Source of the DNA: Ceratotherium simum simum
Taxonomy: Eukaryota; Chordata; Mammalia; Perissodactyla; Rhinocerotidae
Assembly: GCF_000283155.1 (NCBI RefSeq)
Contig: NW_004454261.1
Coordinates: 2,450,460 to 2,514,459 of the forward strand
Reading direction: 5' to 3'
DNA: 64,000 nucleotides
Shown here: one piece after another, positions 11,401 through 20,400 of the stretch
How the letters are laid out: every line of letters begins with the position of its first letter
How positions within the stretch are numbered: position 1 is the first letter of the stretch
The notes under the pieces: generated by a model
Seen by the model: only the letters and a program-made list of their open reading frames with translations
What the model was told of the DNA's origin: nothing
Databases searched by the model: none
Position numbers and translations under genes: made by a program

Positions 11401-14400
11401 CAACACGGGAACGGCCACCCACACGCGGAGAACAGAGGGGCGCTGGGTTGTCAATATCAACCAGTGGGGACAGGGGACACAGCTGTGACAGGATGACGCT
11501 GGTCGAAATTTCGTGGCACTTAAGAGTCAGGACACGGTCGCATCCATGAGGAGATCATAAGGTGACCGTGGTGGGGACGATCGTGGAGGTACTTAAGACG
11601 CCATGAACGAGGCCGTGGCACGGAAAGGGACTGGCGGGGGACGTGGCCTTTGTGGGAGAGTAAGTGTGGCCATGGCTCGGACAACGTGGGCCGGACACGG
11701 TCAATGCAGCCGTGACACGACAAGGAGATGGTGACAGTGAGAACAAGGCTGTGACATGGACGAGGTCATGACACAGGCAGGGAGGCATCAAAATGTCCCA
11801 ACGTCTGTGGGGTCCGGCCAGTCCCCGGGTGGACCCGGGGGAGGAGGCACGGGCCGTGGGAGACGCGGGGTCCCACCCGGCACGCCCGCCACCAGCCGCC
11901 CCGGTCACCTGCAGGATCTCGTCCCCCTCCTGGAGGCCCTGCCCGTCGGCCGGGCTGCCTGCCTGCACGCCCGACACGAAGATGCCCACGTCGTTGCCCC
12001 CGGCCAGCCGCAGCCCGATGCTCGTGCCCTTGAAGAAGCGGACCACCCGCGAGTCGGGGCTGTACCTGCGAGGGGAGGCCGACACGGGGCCCCGGGCCTC
12101 AGTTTCCCAAACGGCCCCCCATGGTGGTCCCATCCGCACGCTGTGGGGGAGACGGGATTATGGTGACACGGGGGTGTCGAGCGGTGGGCTTTTTAGGGGG
12201 CACGTACCCGTGGTCCTCCACGCTCTGCACGCTCGGCACCCTGTAGATGTCATAGCTGCGTTGCCCGGGCGAGTCTGAAAGGGAACAGCGGTCTGTCGCC
12301 TGCGCACTGGCCAGTCCGGCCACTGAATCCTTGCTGTAGGGTGTCCCTGCCCCGTGGAGGGCTGTCACCCAGTCCACACTCCTGCCCAGGGAATTGCCCC
12401 TGATGTCTCAGGCCCATGGCAACCTTTCCTGCTCTGCCTGGAACAACCTCACCGGCAGGGATCAGAAAAATCAGAGGGGTGCTCAGAGTCACCACCCACC
12501 TGCCCTCCGCTCACCTGGTTCTGAGGCGGTTTTGGAATCCACCGAACTCCTCCGCCGAAGCCGGGGGCTCTCCCTGGTGGGAAGCAGATTTGGGGTGGGG
12601 CGGGTGTTAGAATTTTCATTTCTCTGCGCTCAGATTCAAATCGTGGCTCTGCCCCTTCCTGGCTGTGTGACCCCGGGCCCATTGCTCTCCCTCTCTGAGC
12701 CTCAGTTGCCTCCTCTGAGTCCTGGGGATGGCTGGGTCAGGTCAAGGCTTCCTTTGGGGCTGGCTCGAAAGCAGATGAGCCGGCTACAAATGGTCACGTT
12801 TATTATTTTCATATTAGCGAAAAGTGATAGAGGATGCTGTGGACTGAAGGTCTGTCCCCCCAAAAATTCCTGTTGAAGCCCTAACCCCAGTGGGATGGTG
12901 TTTGGGGGTGGGGCCCTTGGGAGGTGACTAGGGTTGGATGAGGTCACGAGGGTGGGTCCCCAGGACAGGATTAGCGTCCTTATAAGATGAAACACCAGCG
13001 CTCTCTCTCTCTCCCCCCACCGTGAGGCCGGGAAGGGAGCTGTCTCCAGGACCCGACCATCCTGGCACCTTGATCGTGGACTCCCAGCCTCCAGAACTGT
13101 GACGAATGAGTGTCTGTGGGCTCAGCCCCCCAGTCCACAGTATTTAGTTATAGCAGCCTGAGTCGACTAAGACAGTCAAACCCATGAAGAAAAACTGTCA
13201 CTTGCAAAACCAGCCCGCTGTGAGCACGCACGAGTTCCTTTCCAGACCTTTCTCAGACGCTTTCTTTTTTTTTTTTTTTTTTTTTAAAGATTTTTTATTT
13301 ATTTTTTGCCCCCAAAGCCCCAGTAGATAGTTGTATGTCACAGCTGCACATCCTTCTAGTTGCTGCATGTGGGACTCGGCCTCAGGCTGGACAGAGAAGT
13401 GGTGCCTCGATGCGCACCCGGGATCCGAACCCGGGCCACCAGCATCGCAGCGCGCGCACTTAACCACCAAGCCACAGGGCCGGCCCTCAGACGCTTTCAA
13501 ATAAACGTGTGGGGAAATATATGCTTTTGAAAGAAAATTGACATCAGGTCTGTTAGCATTTCTGACGTTCATGCCAGAGTCCCCCAAACCCTTTGAGAAA
13601 TGTCACCCTGTGTCCTCCTGCAGGCTGGTTCATTCACCCCACACGACACCATAAATTTCTGTTGTTCTGAGCCAACCAGTTTGTGGGACTCTGTGACGAC
13701 AGCCCCCAGAGACTAATTCAAGGTAACTACCAATTTTTTTTTCCCTTTCATCAACGTCATCCTAATGAACGAGCATCCTCCGATCCCTGCACACGTCCAC
13801 GGCTCTTCTGCCCCCAAGAGAAATCCCTAAAAGGCAGCCTGGCTGGGTCAAAGGGCTTATGCATTTTGAAGTCTTCTAGAATGTACTGGAAAATTCACTT
13901 CCTTCTGCTATAAGTTGATCCATATCTGGTTCTCCCTGTACCCAGAACCCAGAGCCACCTACTGGGAGCAAGAAGGACTGTGTGTGGACAGGGGAGGCCT
14001 CTTCCAGGCAGGCCGCCAGGACTGCACCCTCAAGGCTACCCCCAGCTGGAAAAGGTATGCCCTGTCCCCCTCCCGCCCAACTATCCCGGCCGACGGGGGT
14101 ACATACGCGGGGGAGTTGGATCGGCTGGTGTCCGGACTCCGCTGCCCATGCCGGGGCGGTGGTGGGACGTGGGCTGGTGGCACCTCTGAGCCGAGTTCTG
14201 AGATGTCTGCGGGGGAGAAGGTGTCCCATCAGCCATGGTCACGCCTTCCAGGCTGGACCCATTTGCCGGAGGGGAACATCAAGGCCCCTCGAAGCAAAGG
14301 GGCCTGGACCAGCCCTGATGTGCTGTGTGGCCTTGGGCAAGTTTCTGTCCCTCTCTGAGCCTCGAAAAGCCAGACTCCTGCTTGGCCCTGCCTGGCGCTC

Positions 14401-17400
14401 CCCGCCTCCCCCCGCCCTCCATTCAGCCCCCCAGGGCCTGCCTCCTGGTCCCTCACCATCCATGAGGGAGGCGTCGCTGTCGCTGACGGCCGGCGGGATG
14501 TTCACCAGGAACTGTCCCTGGTCCCTGAGCACCAGCAGAGTCAGCTTCCCCTCCGACTTCTCGATCAGCCGCCGCGTGTCGCTCAGCGACAGATTCTCAC
14601 TGGACACCCCGTTGATCTAAAAGGGACCGGGAAGGAAGAGAGGAGGTGAGTTAATGAGAGATGGGGGATACTAGAAACCGACAGTTTGGTGGGGGGACTA
14701 GAAACACACAATCCTCGGGGGTCACTGAAAACCGACATTCTTATGAGAAAATGATAGAATTGGCTTCCTGCCATGAGAAGAGACTACGCCAAGAACTGAA
14801 TTCCACAAGAATTCTAGAAACAATTTTCTAAGAGGGATGGGAGACATTAGGAAAAATTAGAAACGGGTTGGCTCTCCCATCCCCCTAGAGGGGGAAATTT
14901 CCCAGGAGACACTCGAACAGATGTGAGAAACAACTCTCATCGGGGAAGCAGGGCGGATACTTACAGAGACTGGAAACAGACTTCTAGAGGCGCATTAGAA
15001 ACACAGTTTCTAGGGAGGACTTGATGTCATCTCCACTCACGCTGGGAATCCCTTTCTAACATTTTCCCTCGGGAGTGTCTGTTTCCAGTAACCCCGGGGG
15101 TTGTGAGTTTCTAGTCCCCCCACCAAACTATCTGTTTCTAGTGTCAGCCCCAAACCACTAGAAACAGACAATTCCTCAGGGTCACTAGAGACAGATAACT
15201 CCAAGGAGACTCTAGAAACGATCAACTGGAAGTGGGTTGGAAACCAAACACAAGGAATCACTAGAAACAGATTTTCAGGCAAAGCGGTTCCTCTAAGCCT
15301 GGTCTCTGGACCATTAACATCCACCCACCTAGGGCAGGTCTGGGAATCAGCGCCGTAGCCAGCTGGCCAGGTGATTCTGAGGATACTAGAAACAGACCAC
15401 CCAAAGGGGGTACTAGAAACTGACATTTGGCAGTGGATTAGCAGGAGATGGGAGGAAGGGGGTGGAATCCTGCATAGCCATCTCCAACCTTTGGGAAACA
15501 GGCGACAATGCATTTGGGGCCAGCTCTGCTGACCGTGCCATGTGACTCAGTCACACTGTCCCCCTCCAGTCTCGGTCTCCCCACCCCGCCCCTGGCAGGA
15601 AGCCTGGGCTCACCTGCAGGACGAGGTCCCCCTCCCGCAGCCCGCGGCTCTGCGCGGCCAGGCCGGAATCCGTGATGTGCTTGATGAAGATCTGACTGCC
15701 CAGTTTGACCCCGAACTCTGTGGGGGGAGGAGGGAAACTGAGGCAGGGCCTCTGGGGTCTGAGATCTCGGAGCTCAGCCCTCCCGCCTTCCGGGCCCCTG
15801 TCCTGCGGAAGGGTCAGGCTCGGCTCCCTCCAGGTCACACCGGGGGTGTCCCGACACCGACAATGAGGTGGGATTCTGATGTCACTACACAGAGGTCAGC
15901 GGCTGAGAAGGAGCAGCTCCCTGGTCCCCTCTTCCCGACACCCTGATGACATCACCCTCGGGGCCCCGATGTCACAGCCCTGACACCCCTCACGCCATCA
16001 CGGTTAGAGTTTTCGGGACGTGACTCTTGTTCTTAAAATTACGACGTGGGGAGCAGAAGTCCCAGTGGCACCTGTCACGTCTCGACCAGAACCCTAAGGT
16101 CCTGGGGCTGCCACCAAATCGAGACTCGGGTCGGAGGTCACGTCCCCGTTATTGGTGTCAAAAAGGGAATGCTAATACGGTGACACCCTCCTGATGTCAC
16201 CACGTGTGAGTTTCCGGGGGCCGCTGTCACAAACGGCCACAAACCGAGTGGCTTTAAAACAACACGAGATTGTCATCTCTCTGTCCCGGAGGTCAGAGTC
16301 TGAGATGAGTCACATGGGGCTAAATTCCACATGTGGGCAGGGCTGGTCCCTCTGGAGGCTCCAGAGAGAACCTCTTCCTGCCTTTTCCGGCTTCTAGAGG
16401 CCACGTCCTGGGCTCGGGGCCCCTTCCTCCATCTGCACAGCCCGCAGCGCAGCGTCTCCCGTCTCTCTCTGCCTCTGACCCTCCTCCTCCCTCTGATGAG
16501 GACCCTGTGATCACTCCACCCCAGCCATGCGGGCTTCTTGGATGTTCCTCCAACGCAACAGGCCTGCTCCTGCCCCAGGGCCTTTGCACATGCTGTGCCC
16601 TCTGCCTGGAACCCTGTTCCCTCAGATCTCCACGGGACTTGCTCCCTCACCTTCTTGTTCCAGCTCAAATGTCCCCTCCTTGGTGGCCCTCCTTAGACAC
16701 CAGACCCCCAGGAATCCAGGGTCATCCCTCATCCCAGGGGCCTTGACTTAACCCATCTGCAAGGTCCCTTTACCGAGGTGCCACATCCACAGGGAAGCAG
16801 TGTGGCCCCTTTTCGGGGCCACCGAGCCCCGCCTCCCAGCAGGCCCGCCGGCAGCTCACCTTCGTTGTCCCTCCTCCGCACGAGCACCGACTTCACGGGC
16901 CTCATGCGCACGTCCTGCCGCGGGAGCCGCTTGAAGCCCGACACCAGGGCCAGCCCGTTGGCCTCGGACCCGCCACCCGGGCTCCTGCGCCCGTGGCTGC
17001 CGGCCCGGCTCCGGCGACCCGCCCTCGGCCGGCGGGAGCGCTCGCCCCAGGAGCGGCCCGAGCCACTGGACGTGTCCCCGTCGTAGCCCCGGCCGTGCTC
17101 GGCCTCCTCCAGCCGCCGCCGCCCATCCTCCTCGTCCGAGTCCTGCTGTCCCCCAGAGGGGCTGGCCCTGGTGGCGGGCAGCTGGACTTTCCGGGGACGC
17201 TTCACCGTCTGTTGGGGAGGCGGACGGGGGCAGCTCAAGGCTCTGCCCATCCACGGGTGGCCCTGGGGACATCAGCCCCCTCGGGCCTCAACGTCCAAGC
17301 TCTCCACAGGCAGCAGGACCCAGCGGGGACTGAGCTGGGGACAGACGTGACTTACAATATTGGCCACCTTGGCGCATGTCTTGAGTATCTGAATGGCGAA

Positions 17401-20400
17401 GGTGGAGGTCACGTTCTCCACGGAGACCCCGTTAACCATGACGATGTGGTCCCCTGTCCTGTGGGGGCGGCCGGGTCTCAGGGAGGAGGCCTCACACTGG
17501 AGCCCCCCCAGCATCCACCGTCAGGGTGGGCACCCCCAGGTCTACAAGGCCTGCTTCTAATCCCCCGGTGTCCCCAGGCTCACAAACACATTTCTCCTTC
17601 TAGGCCTCAGTTTCCCCATCTGTAAAATGGGACAGATCGTAGAACCCACTATAATAATAAAACACAACTGTAGAACGGAAGCCGTGATTCTGACTGGCGT
17701 CCCTGTACCCCCCTAGCTTCCTCTCGGGCCCTCTCTCCCTCTTTTCTCCCCCCTTTCCCCTGCCTTGTTTCATATTCTTTCTCTCTCTGACGCTGGTCCC
17801 CCGTTTGGGGCTGAGCCACGTCACCCATGAGCCACTCAGGACCCAGAACCATTTTCCCAACAGAACTCCCAGGAGTGTCCTCCCCCCAGGGCTCAGAACA
17901 CGGGCTCTCCTTCCCTCTGGCCAAAAAGAGGTTTCCAGGACTTTCTGTTCCCGCAGCACCCTGGGGCCACTACGATCCCAAGAACCCCAGGACCAGGAAG
18001 ATCCTTGGAGAGAGCGAAGGCCACACGGCTGACTCTGCCCTGCCGCCGGCTCCCAGCCGTGTTGACAGAGCTGGAAGGTGCCAGGCACGGCGCAGCCTCC
18101 AGGCTCCGGCCCCCAGGTCCCTCCTCCTGCCACGCCCCCCCACCCCACCCCGGGCACTCACTGCAGCCTGCCCTCGGCCGGCCCTCCGGGCACCACGTCG
18201 GACACAACCACGGGGCCACCGGGCCGGTCTCGGCCACCAGAGATCGCAATGCCGAAGCCCCGGCGGGGGTCCTGAGGGGGCGAGAGACGGGATGAGCGTC
18301 TGCTCCCCCCGGGGACGAAGGTTCTCGCATCCTGCTGAGCCAGCTGGACCGGGCCGCCCGCACAGGGGGAGGAGGCCTCACCTTGCTGAGCGTGGTCGTG
18401 TGCTGTTCCCAGATGATCAGCTCCTCCATGTCCAAGACCTGGCAGGAGGGGACAGGAGGGGGTGTGAGGCCACGGCACGTCCGTGGGGGCATTCGGGGGC
18501 CCAGCCCTGGGCACAGAGCCCGGCTCTGCCAAGCTGCTACCTCTCTTGAGATCTCAAGTTTTTCATCTGTGCAAAGGATCTAAGTCAGTGGTTCTCAACT
18601 GAGGATCGTTCTGCACCCAGGGGACACTGGGCCATGTCTGGGGACGTCTGTGGTTGTCATGACCGGGGGTGCTCCTGGCATCCAGTGGGTGGGGCCAGGG
18701 ATGCTGCTCGACCCCCCACAGCGCCCAGGACGGCCCCGCCAACAGAGAGTGAGTGACCTGGCCCCAAATGTTGAAAGTGCCAAAGCTGAGAAATCCTGGT
18801 TTAGATGAACCAAACTGGAGTGGGAGCGGAGGAAAGGCGAGTTCTTGCCCCTTTCCCTCTGGAAGGTCTGGCTCAGGCCTTGGGGCATCTAGCCAGGCCC
18901 GCAGGCAGAGGGAGCTCACTGCACCCCAGCCACGCAGGCTCCTCGCTGTTCCTCCAACACACAGGCCCGGTCCTGCCCCAGGGCCTTTGCACAGCTCTGC
19001 CCTCTGCCTGGAACCCTGTTCCCTCAGAAATCCACCGGACTCGCTCCCGCCTCCTTCCAGCTCAAACGTCCCCTCCTTGGTGAAGTCGCCCTGACTGCCC
19101 TCGCCCTGTTTAGAACTGTAATCCCCTCCCTCCCCCAACAGACCCCCTCTCCCCCTTTCCATCTACACTGTCCCGTTTCACAGAACTTGTGACCCCTTCA
19201 CATCCTCTAGGTTTTTAAAGTTGGTTCACCGTCCGTCTTCCCTCAAGAATCTCAGCTCCAGAGAGGACAGACTTCTGTCTGTCTCGCTAGGTCAAGTCCT
19301 GAGTGCCCAGAACAGAGCAGGGAGTCAATAACTATCCCCTGGGTGAAGGAATGAATGAATGAAGTGCTTCATTTGTGCCAGGCCCTCTACATGTACTATC
19401 TCATTTAGTCCACTAATTCACAGGGGCTTTCTACCATCCCCACCGCACAGATGAGGAATCTGAGGCCCAGAGCCGGGTCACTCACCAGGACGGGAGAGTT
19501 GGTGGCGGGAGGGGCTGGGGGACGTGGAGTCTGTTATTTTCATGCTCCGGGGAAATGAGATCTCAGGCCAGGTCACCCGGCCAGAGAACCTGGGGAGAGG
19601 GGGGGACGCGGAGACCCGGGGAGAGGGGGGGGACGCGGAGACCACGGGAGAGGGGGGGACGCGGAGACGCGGGGAGAGGGGGGGACGGGAGACCCGGGGA
19701 GAGGGGGGGACGCGGAGACCCGGGGAGAGGGGGGGACGCGGAGACCCGGGGAGAGGGGGGGACGCGGAGACCCGGGGAGAGGGGGGGACGGGAGACCCAG
19801 GGAGGGGGGGGACGGGAGACCCGGGGGGGGGACGGGAGACCCCGGGTGGGGGCTCATGGAGCCACGGGAAGCAGCCCCCCATCCGTTATCCCCTGCCGGG
19901 TGGGCTGCGCTGCACCCGGGGGCTTGCAGAAATGCCCCCTCCCAGGCCCGTGTCCCCGGCGGGGCGGGGCGTCCCGGGCCGAGCTCCGGTGCCTCCTCTT
20001 GCGGGCGCCCGTCCCTGTCCCCGGAGAGCAGCATTCCTGGCTCCCGGGCGCAGCGGCGGGAGGACAACAGGCCGAGGGCGGGGCAGCTCCCACACCGCCA
20101 ACCCTCAGACCCTGCCTGCCCTCCGCCCGCCGCGGGGCCCTCTCCGGCCTCGGTTTCCCCATCTGTGAAATGGGCACTCCCCACCCCACTGCTGTCACCC
20201 TGTCTTGCAGGAGGGAAGCATGGAGTCGGTGCATGACAAGCGGAGCAGACGCGCCCTCGAGACTCGGCCGTTGTTGTTGTCAGAAGTAACAATAATGACT
20301 TTCCTCCGAGCAATATCAAGGAGCACGTCTGCTCCGTGCAGGCTGCCGGCGCGCGCCTGCAAACCCACTCCTGTGATCCCCAGCGACCTCAGGAAGCGGC

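Noticed and set aside
19591..19846. CRISPR-like array
   Set aside because: Units are contiguous with no unique spacers; a mammalian G-rich minisatellite.
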